64,000 nucleotides of DNA from an uncultured Lachnospiraceae bacterium (GCA_910579935.1 CAJTVQ010000003.1:62001-126000), one strand, 5' to 3'; positions 25,756 through 35,822 are shown, counted from the stretch's first letter. The notes: generated by a model from the letters alone, not told the origin. Numbers and translations: made by a program.

Positions 25756-27014
25756 CTGAATAATTCCTTCCAATATAAATCCGTCCGGCTCTCCCACGAA
25801 AAACGCCTGATATTTTCATACCCTTTCCGCACCAGTTCTTCCCGCAGCCCCATATCCGTAGTTACCCGCAGCAAAGCCTCCGCCGCCCCCTCATAATCCT
25901 CCGGAGACACTAACAGGCCCGCATCCGCCACTACTTCCGGCAGGGAACTCCGGTCGGAACAGACCACAGGCACGCCAAGCTGCATGGCTTCCAGCGGCGG
26001 AAATCCAAATCCCTCCACATAGGACAAAAACAGATACGCTTTTGCTCCCGCAGCCATCCGGCACATATCCTCGAATTTTTCAAAATATTTATAGCACCTT
26101 ACATGCGCTGCCGCATCCTTATCCATATCCGCCAGCACGGAAGTATCCGAAATGCCGAACACCACCAGGTCCAGCGGTTCCTTTGTCATCCTGCGGTAAA
26201 TCTCATACGTCTTTAATACACCCTTTGCATTCTTGTGGGGCAGCCCCGATGTCATTGCCGCAATATAGCCGGCTGCTTTCACATCCTTCTTTCCAGTTTT
26301 CAGCCATTTTCCCCATAATTTCTTCTTTGCTTCCCTTTCCGGCTTTTGCTCCCGGAATCCTTTCTCCGGCGTAGTTCCGCCTTTTCTTTCCCAAGCCTCA
26401 TACGCCACATCATTCAGCCCGTTATAAATAACTGCGATTTTATCCCCGCACCCCGGCGCCTTATCCAGGATATCCTCTTTGGAATACTCTGAAATCGTAA
26501 TAATTCTGTCAGCCTTTTCCATCGAAACTTTCAGCCGGTACATGATATAAGCATTTTCCAGTTTATGAAATACCCCCGGATAGTGTTTGTCATAATAAAA
26601 AGGAATCAAATCATGAATCAGGATCGTGTCCCTTATCTTCCTGCCTCCCCTGTGCGTGCCAATCACGCCCTTTGTTCCAATGGGCCGGTATCCTCTCGGA
26701 AAAAGCACGCGGTCTGCCTGATAACGGCGCGCATACTTCCGCACCAGCACCAGTTCCCACAAAATACAATATAACTTGTTCCGCGGATTTCCGCCTGCTT
26801 CCACAAACGTCACCCCTGGGACGTCAAACTCATCCCTGTTATGAACATTTCCCAGCACGATAATGCTGTCCACTTTTTTTCCGTCAGATGTACCGGTTCC
26901 CTGCATCGCAGCCTTCTCCCCTAAATGCACCGCAATACTTTTCGCAAGATTATAAATACCAATGCTCTTTCCCGCACCTTTCACTAACTTAAAACAATCA
27001 ATCACCAAATTCAT
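25752..27014 (-). CDS. GT4 glycosyltransferase, mannosyltransferase-like
   Basis: The 420-residue protein resembles the WbaD/MtfB group: ILIHDLIPFYYDKHYPG, ADRIITISEYSKEDIL and AAMTSGLPHKNAKGVLKTYE, then LFLSYVEGFGFPPLEAMQLGVPVVCSDRSSLPEV, the E-x7-E donor site with the characteristic EGFGFPPLEA. Such enzymes often transfer mannose or rhamnose, but the donor is not certain. A region of about 35 residues (about 210-245) is Lys/Glu-rich. Its ATG shares one base with the stop of the initiating transferase gene. Confidence 0.88.
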   Translation of the reverse strand: MNLVIDCFKLVKGAGKSIGIYNLAKSIAVHLGEKAAMQGTGTSDGKKVDSIIVLGNVHNRDEFDVPGVTFVEAGGNPRNKLYCILWELVLVRKYARRYQADRVLFPRGYRPIGTKGVIGTHRGGRKIRDTILIHDLIPFYYDKHYPGVFHKLENAYIMYRLKVSMEKADRIITISEYSKEDILDKAPGCGDKIAVIYNGLNDVAYEAWERKGGTTPEKGFREQKPEREAKKKLWGKWLKTGKKDVKAAGYIAAMTSGLPHKNAKGVLKTYEIYRRMTKEPLDLVVFGISDTSVLADMDKDAAAHVRCYKYFEKFEDMCRMAAGAKAYLFLSYVEGFGFPPLEAMQLGVPVVCSDRSSLPEVVADAGLLVSPEDYEGAAEALLRVTTDMGLREELVRKGYENIRRFSWESRTDLYWKELFR

Positions 27015-28426
27015 TATTTCGCCCCTTTTCCAAATAATACCACTCCTATTGTCTGGAACAGAATCTTAATATCCAGCCGCAGTGACCAGTTATCGATATA
27101 CATCAAATCATATTTTACGACATCGTCGAAATCCTCGATATTGCTCCTGCCGCTGACCTGCCACATGCCGGTCAGTCCCGGCGTCATACTGATGCGTCGG
27201 CGGTAATACTGGTTATATTTCTCAAATTCATCAGCAGTGGGCGGCCTCGTTCCCACCAGACTCATATCCCCTTTGAACACATTATAAAACTGGGGCAGTT
27301 CATCAATGCTCGTCTTCCTTAAGAACGCTCCCACCTTAGTAATGCGGGGATCATTTTCCATCTTAAACATCAGTCCCTGCATCTCATTCTCGGCTTCCAG
27401 TTCCTTTTTCCGCTCCTCCGCATCCATATACATGGAACGGAATTTATAGATTTTAAACCGCCGCCCGTTCCGTCCGATACGAACCTGTGAAAACAGCACC
27501 GGTCCTTTGGAATCCAGTTTAATCGCAGCCGCCACAAATGGCAGAAACACCAATGTAATCAACATTCCCACCAGTCCACCGAGAATATCCATCACACGCT
27601 TAATCATCATCCTCTTATAGCTGCTCTGAAAACGGGTATAAGTGATCACCGTATAATTACCGAAAGTCTCCACCTTACTGTTGTTGGCATCCATGCCAGG
27701 CAGTTCCAGATTATAATGACAGTCCACACCCATTTCCTCAAACCCATGAATGATATGCTCTATATTGCTTTGGGAAATTCCCGGCAGATTCAGAAATACC
27801 TCATCCAGTGCCATCTGGGTAGCCACTTCCAGCAGATCCTCCCTGTCTGCTACCACAGGAATGTTCCTGATTATCTTTCCTTCCAAATTGTAGTCCAGAC
27901 AGACAAGCGCCACCACATGATAAAAAATATCCAAATCCTTCTCCAGCCTGTCCAGCGTTTCGTCAATCAGATTACTCTGTGTCACCACCATGACTTTCAC
28001 GGAATTCTGCTCGGAAGAATAATACGTATGCATGACCTTCTTAATCACCAGATGAACAAACAGCGACAACACAAAATTCAATATGGCAAAATAGAACAGC
28101 ACCAAACGGGAAAACACATCCGCCCACTTCATCATTGTCATTAAAAAATTGACGATCAGTATCATAATCGCATTATATTGCAGCACCGCCGCCGCTTCTT
28201 TATAAATACCGCGCTTCAGGAAATTCCTGTTCCAGTCAAAGAAAAAACTATACACCGTGCAAAAAAGCATCAGGCAGATACAGACCAGAAAATGAATACT
28301 CTGATCCCCCATATCCCTGAAATTTCCGAAACGGATGTAAGTAGCTGCCACAAATGCAATCAGAATCACCATTAAATCCGCAAACCATAAACCGTATACT
28401 TCAATGATTTTATTTTTCTGCTTCAT
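27014..28426 (-). CDS. Initiating sugar-phosphate transferase (WcaJ/EpsE-type, polyprenol-P acceptor)
   Basis: 470 residues: about four N-terminal membrane segments, a CoA-binding-like cytoplasmic domain, then a fifth hydrophobic helix and a catalytic C-terminal domain. Catalytic-domain motifs are YKFRSMYMDAE, TSIDELPQFYNVFKGDMSLVGTRPP and PGLTGMWQVSGRS. The family transfers a hexose-1-phosphate to undecaprenyl phosphate, starting repeat-unit assembly. It overlaps the second polymerase gene by 4 nt. A second, shorter initiating transferase (57743-58387) is present. Confidence 0.92.
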   Translation of the reverse strand: MKQKNKIIEVYGLWFADLMVILIAFVAATYIRFGNFRDMGDQSIHFLVCICLMLFCTVYSFFFDWNRNFLKRGIYKEAAAVLQYNAIMILIVNFLMTMMKWADVFSRLVLFYFAILNFVLSLFVHLVIKKVMHTYYSSEQNSVKVMVVTQSNLIDETLDRLEKDLDIFYHVVALVCLDYNLEGKIIRNIPVVADREDLLEVATQMALDEVFLNLPGISQSNIEHIIHGFEEMGVDCHYNLELPGMDANNSKVETFGNYTVITYTRFQSSYKRMMIKRVMDILGGLVGMLITLVFLPFVAAAIKLDSKGPVLFSQVRIGRNGRRFKIYKFRSMYMDAEERKKELEAENEMQGLMFKMENDPRITKVGAFLRKTSIDELPQFYNVFKGDMSLVGTRPPTADEFEKYNQYYRRRISMTPGLTGMWQVSGRSNIEDFDDVVKYDLMYIDNWSLRLDIKILFQTIGVVLFGKGAK

Positions 28427-29652
28427 ACTTTACTACTGCTCCATTTTCCGATGAACCGATATGCCTTCCACATATATTCTTCCTGTTCCGAATTAAGCCC
28501 CGGCATACTGCTGCCATACATTCCCATGAGAAACAATATATAATTTCTCCCAATATAAACAGAGATAATATGTGCTTCCACGATTGTATATACGGCAAGC
28601 GCCGCCATCATCACCAAACCCATTCCATCTTTTTTTTTCGCACACTGCCAAAATAACAGTATATTCAAAATGATATACACCATCCCCGGTAAAATCCCAT
28701 ACCAATAAAATACCCGTACAAATCCCATATCAAAAAAATAATTATTTTCCGGCTGTGAAAATAATGACCATGTAGCCGTGGTCCCATGTGCATCCGTGGA
28801 ACCATAGTATAAATCCCGAATCCGCCCGTTCAAATGTGCATCTGCAAAAGCTATCACTGGATTGCGGAAACTATATTCAACCGGTCTTGCAAAACTCCGT
28901 TCCGCCGCCAATACGGAAAAAGCCACGCAGAACAAAAAGACTAAAACACCGGCTGCATACACCCATTTCATTTCCGGAAGTTTTTTCCAATAACGCATCA
29001 GTCCCCCGCCTGCAATCCCAATCAGCGTTACCAGCATCCCTGTGTTGGAATCCGTCAGCAGGTACAGGCTGTAATTCAAGGCTGCCAAAATCAGATAAGA
29101 ATACCACTTCATTTTTTTATTATACAGATATAATCCCAAAAGTACCAGCATCATGAACATACAATGAAGCGCGTTCGGATGTCCCAAACCCATGCAATAT
29201 CTCGTCTGCACATACCCCCGTCCAAAATCCGTTTCCAGCGATGCACTTCCATATATTCCCGTAACAGACAGCAGCATCAGCAGCAGACAACCCGCCAAAG
29301 TAATATAAAACACATACTTCAATACTTTCTTCATATCCATCTGTTTGCATGCGGCGACAAAAACAACGATTCGCAATATTTCATTGCGTCCTGTCATTTT
29401 ATAAGAAATAACTCCCATAATTCCAAACAGCAGCATTGCAAACCATTCTTTCAAAGAATACTTTGTAAGTAATATTTTACCTGCTGCCAACAGAAAAGTA
29501 ATGCGGAATAACTGTCCTTCCACCGGATTGATATAATCGCTTTTATCAATTATGACAACCACCAGTTCCACTAACAGGGATGCATAGAAAAAGAATTCCG
29601 CCGCTTTTGCTATTCTGTTATCCCTTACGCCTATTTTTTCATCCATAGCCAT
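28423..29652 (-). CDS. wzy: Wzy-type polysaccharide polymerase
   Basis: 409 residues from the ATG at 29652, which has AAGGG 5 nt upstream. A longer reading starting at 29694 overlaps the previous gene and lacks a site; ATG at 29646 is also possible. It has about ten membrane segments and the motifs RYCMGLGHPNALHC and LLTDSNTGMLVTL, close to those of the Wzy at 4650-6212. It probably polymerises repeat units at the outer membrane face. It is coupled to the initiating transferase by an ATGA overlap. Confidence 0.85.
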   Translation of the reverse strand: MAMDEKIGVRDNRIAKAAEFFFYASLLVELVVVIIDKSDYINPVEGQLFRITFLLAAGKILLTKYSLKEWFAMLLFGIMGVISYKMTGRNEILRIVVFVAACKQMDMKKVLKYVFYITLAGCLLLMLLSVTGIYGSASLETDFGRGYVQTRYCMGLGHPNALHCMFMMLVLLGLYLYNKKMKWYSYLILAALNYSLYLLTDSNTGMLVTLIGIAGGGLMRYWKKLPEMKWVYAAGVLVFLFCVAFSVLAAERSFARPVEYSFRNPVIAFADAHLNGRIRDLYYGSTDAHGTTATWSLFSQPENNYFFDMGFVRVFYWYGILPGMVYIILNILLFWQCAKKKDGMGLVMMAALAVYTIVEAHIISVYIGRNYILFLMGMYGSSMPGLNSEQEEYMWKAYRFIGKWSSSKV

Positions 29653-29669
29653 TCCTACCCTTACGCATA

Positions 29670-30524
29670 TCAGCTGCGGATTCCCAGCTTCCATTTTACC
29701 TTTCCGGCCAGTTTCCCCGCTTTTCCTGCCAAATATTCCGCTTTTGTAATACCATATTCCAACGCTTCACCATATGCCGCATCATAATCCATCAATACCC
29801 GCATCAGTTTTCCCTTATATTTCTTCTCCCCCTCCAAACCATATTTCCGGTAAATATATCCATATTCCGTAATGTTAATCTCCCTGTTTCCGATGCAGCG
29901 CTCCGTCAGCTGCGCTTCACTGATTCCTATGGAAACCAACGGTTTCTCAGTATAAGCAAAATGCGGGTTCTTTTTTAAAACATTCATATAAAACTCAAGA
30001 TCCACCAGCCATGTAAGCGCCTCATCATACTCGCCCACACCCTGACGGTGCATCACTGCACTGGGTGCCCCGATGGTATTGCCCAGATACAGGTTACGGT
30101 AATCCTGTCTAATCTGCTCTGCATCCTCCGGTGTCGTAAAACGTTCATACTCCGTTTCCTGTCCAACCTGCCGCGTCCCGCTAAACACCAAATCCGCTTC
30201 CGGATGTTCCTCCATCATACGGACAAATTCCCCTAGACTGTCCGGTGCGGTAAACCAGTCATCATGATGCATAATTTTGATATATTCACCGCTGCATCTG
30301 CGCATTGCCTGGTTCCAGTTTGCAGACGCCCCAAGTCGTACCTTGTTTTTAAAGTACCGGATATTCTCCTGCCCTTCTGCCAGCCTGCCAACACGGTCAT
30401 CCTCCGAATCATCCGTAATCACCACCTCATAATCTTTATAATCCTGCTTCCGGATGCTTTCCAATAACCTGACCATTCCTGCTTCCCCATGATAAGCAGG
30501 AACAGCAATAGAAACCTTTGCCAT
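29670..30524 (-). CDS. GT2 family glycosyltransferase
   Basis: The 284-residue enzyme starts VSIAVPAYHGEAGMVRLLESI, has ITDDSEDDRVG (about 36-46) and the metal-binding MHHDDWF (about 85-91). The motif HHDD in place of DxDD is common in one GT2 subgroup. It ends in a basic tail (AGKLAGKVKWKLGIRS). Its stop lies 17 nt before the following polymerase start. Confidence 0.88.
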   Translation of the reverse strand: MAKVSIAVPAYHGEAGMVRLLESIRKQDYKDYEVVITDDSEDDRVGRLAEGQENIRYFKNKVRLGASANWNQAMRRCSGEYIKIMHHDDWFTAPDSLGEFVRMMEEHPEADLVFSGTRQVGQETEYERFTTPEDAEQIRQDYRNLYLGNTIGAPSAVMHRQGVGEYDEALTWLVDLEFYMNVLKKNPHFAYTEKPLVSIGISEAQLTERCIGNREINITEYGYIYRKYGLEGEKKYKGKLMRVLMDYDAAYGEALEYGITKAEYLAGKAGKLAGKVKWKLGIRS

Positions 30525-30536
30525 ATTACCATCTCC

Positions 30537-32045
30537 CTACGGATTTGTAATCATTACTACTTTATCTTTCCGGTAAAAATCCCTTACTACCCGATTGGTA
30601 AAGGCCTCTTCATCCTCTGTCACCGGCATATGCATCAGCGGCCCCTGCTGGTCATTGATGGGCACCAGATAGGCTTCCTTAATGGAATCGTCCAGCAGAA
30701 TCTCCATCTGGGACTCTATCTGCTTTCGGAAATCCTCTGCCTGCCCGCTACTCACATAATCATACACCTGCTTGTCCACACAGTTTCTCAATGAGCCTGC
30801 ACTGAACAGAGTCAGCACTGCTGCCAGCAGAATAAGCGGCACTCCTGCCCTACACCGGTAGCTTCCGGCGTCCAGCAGGATTTTTCCCAACTGCCCGTTT
30901 TCCTTTTCCCTCAGCTTCTGAATTATCCAGCCCTCTACATACAGAATGGAAAATAATGCTGCCAGTAAAAAGGTCAGATACACCATCGTATCCGGGCCCA
31001 GCGATACATCCACCGCTGCATAAATGGCAGGCGCATACATCGCACTGTATACTCCATACATGAAAACAACAAACAGAAGCGGATAGCGGAACCTGAAATT
31101 TCCCTTTCTTTTTAACAATGCTGTCCAGCCAAATACCGCACACAAGAGGAGAATTACAAAAATAAAAGTTTTTTCCCGCAAATAAACCGCCGGTGTCACC
31201 AGCCCCTGCCACAGTGACTGCAGCACGGTAAGAAAGGCACCGCCCACACTAAGCCCAAAAGATTCGCCCCCGCGCGCCTTATTGCCCGGAGACACGCACT
31301 GAACCACGAATCCGGCGGCTCCGATCAGAAACGGAACCAACAGATAAAAAATATCCTTTCTTTTCCGGAAAAGAAGAACCATCAGCAGCCCATAGACCAT
31401 GAAAACCAAAAGAGAAGAAAAATAGCTGCTCCCCCCCACCATAAACATGCAAAGAGAGGCATACACGATATTTCTTATTTTTCCCGTCCGGTAATACCGA
31501 AATCCGAATATCAATGCATACAGCGCCACCGCATGAGGAACCATGTAATGCATCGCTCCCACATACCAGTACATCCCAATCGCGGTACTGGGAATAAACT
31601 GAAACGACGCGATCAGAAGCAATGCATCCAGAATAACCGCATATTCCTTCCCGATTCCCACCGTTTTCACCAGTACATCATATAAAAACGCCGTCGTTCC
31701 TAAAACAGTAACTCCCACCATAAAATACGGCACAATCCAAAAGGTGTACGGTGCAAATACCTCCGGCATCAGGGAAAACAGAAATACGGTAAACCAGTCC
31801 CCGTTCCACGCCCGATACATTCCCTTCACCGTATAGACAGCCGCCTTAAATACCTCCACCAGTGAATGCGTATCCAGCCATGCCGCATGAGTATAGACAC
31901 TGTAACCATAATCATCCCCGCTGGGTCTCGCATATCCCGCAAGATACAAAATGGGAATCAGACTGATCACAAGCATCCCCGCCATTACCGCCGCTATTTT
32001 CTTATCACTTACAAAATCCACTGCTTTTCTCAACTTCCGCTGCAT
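30537..32045 (-). CDS. DUF6056-type membrane protein, GT-C-like
   Basis: 502 residues with about 11-12 membrane segments. After the first segment it reads RPSGDDYGYS followed by AWNGDWFTVFLFSLM, the pattern of DUF6056 proteins, with acidic residues on an external loop as in GT-C glycosyltransferases. A polar C-terminal domain of about 100 residues follows the last segment. Members are found in polysaccharide loci of Firmicutes; the reaction is unproven. The gap to the next gene is 12 nt. Confidence 0.72.
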   Translation of the reverse strand: MQRKLRKAVDFVSDKKIAAVMAGMLVISLIPILYLAGYARPSGDDYGYSVYTHAAWLDTHSLVEVFKAAVYTVKGMYRAWNGDWFTVFLFSLMPEVFAPYTFWIVPYFMVGVTVLGTTAFLYDVLVKTVGIGKEYAVILDALLLIASFQFIPSTAIGMYWYVGAMHYMVPHAVALYALIFGFRYYRTGKIRNIVYASLCMFMVGGSSYFSSLLVFMVYGLLMVLLFRKRKDIFYLLVPFLIGAAGFVVQCVSPGNKARGGESFGLSVGGAFLTVLQSLWQGLVTPAVYLREKTFIFVILLLCAVFGWTALLKRKGNFRFRYPLLFVVFMYGVYSAMYAPAIYAAVDVSLGPDTMVYLTFLLAALFSILYVEGWIIQKLREKENGQLGKILLDAGSYRCRAGVPLILLAAVLTLFSAGSLRNCVDKQVYDYVSSGQAEDFRKQIESQMEILLDDSIKEAYLVPINDQQGPLMHMPVTEDEEAFTNRVVRDFYRKDKVVMITNP

Positions 32046-32083
32046 TTCCTACCTCATTTCCGCGCTGCTTTCCGCCTTTGTGT

Positions 32084-33145
32084 TCATCGCTGCCGCTTCC
32101 CGTTTCCCTTCAAAACCCTGACAAGCCTAAGCCTTATTTTATCCCGCCAGTAAAGCGCCCTGTCCTGCTTTTGCCGCAGGGCAACACTCTTTTTTCCGTA
32201 AGGAACTCCTTTTCCTTCCATTTTTCCCGACTGCCGGTAACTTAACAGCTCCTGCCTGCACGTTTCAGCGTCAAACAGCTTTCCGTTCCTGTCCTGGTAC
32301 AGAAAACCTTCATAAATATTCTGTCCGGAAGCCCAGTACCCGTCGGATACATTATGCCTGGCCCAGTACTTCGGAGCAATGACCATCTGTACCGTTTCGC
32401 TTGTAAACGCGGGAAAAAAAGCAAAAGTAGAATTGGAAAGAATGAGATACCGGGCATTTTTCAGCGTCACATAATCCCCCGCCAGATCAAAATGATACGC
32501 TTCCGCTTCCGGCAGGATACGGCGTGCTGCCGCCACATCGTCCGTCACCACCATAAATTCCATATCCTCTCTGACTGCGCGCATGTTCTTCATCGCATCC
32601 AGCCAGTATTTCCTGCGGAGGAACAGCGGACGGTTATCCGTGTACTCTCCGCCCCGGATATTGATGATACAGAGATTGTCTCTTGTATATTCATAGGAAT
32701 CATACTCTTCTTTTACCCTGAGCCACTCTTTGATCTCTTCCCTGTGGCGGGCAAAATACCGCTCCGCCTGCAGATTTCCATATAAAAGCGTATTGTCGCC
32801 AATCCGGTAAATATCTTCATCCGCTCCTGCCACATAGCACCCGTGAAGCATGTCGTGAACGCAGGTGTTTAAATACAGACGTTCTTCTTTTTCATGATAG
32901 ATCTGGAAATTTTCTTTCCTGTGTTCTGCCTTCCCTGCATCACTCCCGCCCGTTCCGGCAATACACGCGCCCAAATCCATATCCATGAAATACATCCCTT
33001 TTTTGCTGTGGATATTCACTGCCAGCTGTTCCTGTCCGGCAGTACCGAACTCATATCCCAAATCTTCGGCAATGCACCGCGCCGCCACATAACAGAACAG
33101 CTGGTTTCCCAATCCCTGCCCCTGTAAAAATTCCGTCCCGACCAT
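32084..33145 (-). CDS. Divergent GT11-like glycosyltransferase
   Basis: 353 residues from the ATG at 33145, with GGAG about 11 nt upstream; a TTG at 33166 would add seven. It has the GT11 N-terminal pattern QGLGNQLFCYVAARC and the C-terminal LSNSTFAFFPAF. The GDP-fucose motif HxRRGDY is replaced by NIRGGEY (162-168), so the donor may differ. Length fits GT11 (about 300-360). It is a second, diverged member alongside 9574-10485 and 35823-36809. It is cytoplasmic. Confidence 0.75.
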   Translation of the reverse strand: MVGTEFLQGQGLGNQLFCYVAARCIAEDLGYEFGTAGQEQLAVNIHSKKGMYFMDMDLGACIAGTGGSDAGKAEHRKENFQIYHEKEERLYLNTCVHDMLHGCYVAGADEDIYRIGDNTLLYGNLQAERYFARHREEIKEWLRVKEEYDSYEYTRDNLCIINIRGGEYTDNRPLFLRRKYWLDAMKNMRAVREDMEFMVVTDDVAAARRILPEAEAYHFDLAGDYVTLKNARYLILSNSTFAFFPAFTSETVQMVIAPKYWARHNVSDGYWASGQNIYEGFLYQDRNGKLFDAETCRQELLSYRQSGKMEGKGVPYGKKSVALRQKQDRALYWRDKIRLRLVRVLKGNGKRQR

Positions 33146-33206
33146 AACTCTGCCATCTCCATCCAAACTGCTTCATGCTGCTATACCGTCGTTCCTTAGC
33201 TTCCCG

Positions 33207-34070
33207 TCATTTCCAGAATTCATACCACTTCGGCTTCTGATACAGCAAATACCGGTATTTATCAATATTTTCCCGCAGATATGCCGGAAATGTCTCATCT
33301 ATATCCACCTGCAGCATCTGCACATCCCTCCCGAAAATATCCTGATGGGTCTTGATATTGCGTTTTACCCTGGACAAAGTGGAACGGTTATTGTATTCCT
33401 GATGGGCTGCGCTCTTAATCTTATATTTCACCCGGTCTTCTACCGACTGATTCCTGCCGCCTCCCATATAACTGAAATGCCATCCCCCGTCCGGCACTCT
33501 TATTCCCACTTCTTTCTGCTCTTTATTGCGCAGTTCCTCTGTCGTATACTTTTCCAACATACTGTAACGGCATATTTTCGTTCCCAGCCACATCGGTCTT
33601 TCCACGCCTTCAAACTCGCCGGTCACGGAGAGCAGCCTGCCCGAAACCTCCTCCATATTCAGGTAGCAGTAAAACAGCCGCTGCGCCAGCATATAGATTT
33701 TCCCGTCTTCCACGGCGGGCAGCAGTTTCTTCAGCGTCTCCGGATTGGGAATCTCATCCACATCGCTGAAAATAACGATATCCTCCGGCCTGCATCCCGC
33801 CAGCCCCCTCGCCACTGCGCACTTCTGATGATGATCCCTCGTAAATGCATCGCAGTCCATGGGCGTATCTTCCACCACATTATGGATGATCTTATGTTCG
33901 AATTCCCTGAACATCTCTTTATTTTCCTGATAAAACAGCGGTTTCTTATCACCTGAGAACGTCACGGTGGATTCACTGATCACAAACTTGTCCACCACAT
34001 CGTCCAAAACATGCATCCGCAGATACAGAATATCTAATTCGTTAAAAAACTGAAAACTATCGTAAACCAT
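33207..34070 (-). CDS. GT17 family glycosyltransferase
   Basis: 287 residues from the ATG at 34070, with GGAGG 5 nt upstream; a GTG at 34076 is less likely. It starts MVYDSFQFFNELDILYLRMHVLDDVVDKFVI..., the GT17 hallmark, and has the metal-binding FSDVDEIP (102-109). Late GGWHFSYMGG is also typical. Eukaryotic GT17 adds bisecting GlcNAc to N-glycans; bacterial members occur in polysaccharide loci with unknown specificity. It lies 34 nt after the DUF5672 gene. Confidence 0.9.
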   Translation of the reverse strand: MVYDSFQFFNELDILYLRMHVLDDVVDKFVISESTVTFSGDKKPLFYQENKEMFREFEHKIIHNVVEDTPMDCDAFTRDHHQKCAVARGLAGCRPEDIVIFSDVDEIPNPETLKKLLPAVEDGKIYMLAQRLFYCYLNMEEVSGRLLSVTGEFEGVERPMWLGTKICRYSMLEKYTTEELRNKEQKEVGIRVPDGGWHFSYMGGGRNQSVEDRVKYKIKSAAHQEYNNRSTLSRVKRNIKTHQDIFGRDVQMLQVDIDETFPAYLRENIDKYRYLLYQKPKWYEFWK

Positions 34071-34104
34071 AGCCACCTCCTAATTCCAGTTCCGCATATC
34101 CCAT

Positions 34105-34785
34105 CTAAAACTTCGGATACTGCGCATTCGTCCCCGCCCACTTATGGAAAACAAAGGGCCGTATCCCCTCTGTTTCCTGTATCATGGACTCGTGTCCGAA
34201 ATACTTCGCCACCTCCAGCGGCGCATACTTCATCCCCGCAGCCTCAAACAAATGCCGGTTTTTGCAACAGATAAAGCCGTCTTCATTAAAAAAACCATGG
34301 TCTGCCTCAAACGGTATACCTGCCTTTGTCGGAAATTCCAGCAGCCGCTTACTTCTGATGGACACGCTGTTTCCCACCCGGCAGATATTCCCATTTGCAT
34401 CCCGGTAAGAAAAATCGTCCTTCGGAAGCGGAAAAGGCGACCCGATATAATCATAATCCAGAAATTCATCCCGCCACATATCCGGGTTTACCACAAACCC
34501 GTCATAATGCACCAGCAGCAGAAAATCCGTATGGATGTATTCATGCATACGGTAAATCATATCATAATTAAATGCATCAATGTTTTTTAATTTCTCAATG
34601 TGTTTATAGGTGATCCCCTTCGGCAGAAACAGCGGCTTCCTATGCGTCACAAAAACCACTTCTCCGAAATCGATATCCTTCATGCTGTATTCCAGCGCCT
34701 TCACCGTAGCTTTTACCTTCACACTGGCCATCGCCGCCAGCGTCACGTTCGGAAGCTGCAGACGCCCATTCTTATATTCGCTCAT
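34105..34785 (-). CDS. DUF5672 protein, probable glycosyltransferase
   Basis: The 226-residue protein begins with LPNVTLAAMASVKVKATVKALEYS and has YIHTDFLLLVHYDGFVVNPDMWRDEFLDYDYIGSPFP, the core of DUF5672, with acidic residues at a GT-A-like site. GNSVSIRSKRLLEF and NEDGFICCKNR follow, as in family members. It is thought to be a GT-A-fold transferase; the donor is unknown. ATGA overlap with the GT2 gene upstream indicates coupled translation. Confidence 0.82.
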   Translation of the reverse strand: MSEYKNGRLQLPNVTLAAMASVKVKATVKALEYSMKDIDFGEVVFVTHRKPLFLPKGITYKHIEKLKNIDAFNYDMIYRMHEYIHTDFLLLVHYDGFVVNPDMWRDEFLDYDYIGSPFPLPKDDFSYRDANGNICRVGNSVSIRSKRLLEFPTKAGIPFEADHGFFNEDGFICCKNRHLFEAAGMKYAPLEVAKYFGHESMIQETEGIRPFVFHKWAGTNAQYPKF

Positions 34786-35810
34786 ATTTTCTTCATTCCT
34801 TTCGACCGTAGCGGTATGACATACTTATCATACAGCTTCACCGCCAGATAATACGCGCCCGGCAGCATCAGGGCCAGCTTCATCCGTACCTTATCGCCTG
34901 CCGCCACATAATCTTTTCCGTAAATCCTGCCGATCGTCCCGTTCTTTTTGTCCTCCCGAAGCTGCTTTACGATTTCCCCGGCAAATCTCCGCGTCTGCTT
35001 CCGCTCCATAAGATCTATATAATAAAACAGCATCCTGCGGTAAAAATGATAGGCTGCCTTGTCCGACAGTTCCGGCATACCCGCATCCCTGATATAAGCG
35101 ATCTGTTCTCTCCAAAACGGGATTTCATCCCTCAGCCTGCGTTCACCCGCCTTTTCATTCATGATGCTGCCTTCCCTGTCCAGCACATAATTATAGTACG
35201 CCGTGTCCAGATAAACCAGCCGTTCCATTTTACAGAACGCTTTTGTGGTGAACATGATATCTTCCGAATTTTTCCCTACCGGAAAACGCATTCCCCGGAT
35301 CAGCGATTCCGCAAACAGTTTGCTCCAGACGGAATTATAGATCAGATATCTTTCATCCCCGCAGACATATATTTCCAACGCCTCCGCTTTTGATAATGAT
35401 ACACTATTTCCGGTAGAAGCGTCAATAACACCCGACCTTGTTATCTGTTTATAACGGCAGGCCGCAATCTGCGCCTGTTCCCGCTCACATGCCGCATACA
35501 TGGCACGGTACATATCCGGCTCTATCCAGTCGTCCCCGTCCACAAAGCCGATATAAGCCCCCTTTGCCGCTTCCATCCCTGCATTTCTGGCATCCGAAAG
35601 CCCGCCGTTCGGCTTATGGATGACCCTGATCCGGTCATCCTGCCCTGCATAGTCATCACATAGGTTCCCCGACGTATCGGTGGAACCGTCATCCACCAAA
35701 ATAATTTCCAGGTTTTTATAAGTCTGGGACAGAAGGGATTCCACACAGCGGGGCAGATATTCTTTTATATTATAAACGGCTACGATCACCGAAATCAACG
35801 CTTCCCTCAT
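34782..35810 (-). CDS. GT2 family glycosyltransferase
   Basis: The 342-residue GT-A enzyme has SVIVAVYNIKEYLPRCVESLLSQTY, LVDDGSTDTSGNLCDDY and the metal-binding GFVDGDDWIEPDMY (about 92-105). The C-terminal part is helical and ends in a basic, moderately hydrophobic segment. It resembles EpsJ/CpsJ-type transferases. It follows the GT11 gene by 12 nt and is coupled to DUF5672. Confidence 0.9.
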   Translation of the reverse strand: MREALISVIVAVYNIKEYLPRCVESLLSQTYKNLEIILVDDGSTDTSGNLCDDYAGQDDRIRVIHKPNGGLSDARNAGMEAAKGAYIGFVDGDDWIEPDMYRAMYAACEREQAQIAACRYKQITRSGVIDASTGNSVSLSKAEALEIYVCGDERYLIYNSVWSKLFAESLIRGMRFPVGKNSEDIMFTTKAFCKMERLVYLDTAYYNYVLDREGSIMNEKAGERRLRDEIPFWREQIAYIRDAGMPELSDKAAYHFYRRMLFYYIDLMERKQTRRFAGEIVKQLREDKKNGTIGRIYGKDYVAAGDKVRMKLALMLPGAYYLAVKLYDKYVIPLRSKGMKKI

Positions 35811-35822
35811 ACCTGCGCTCTC

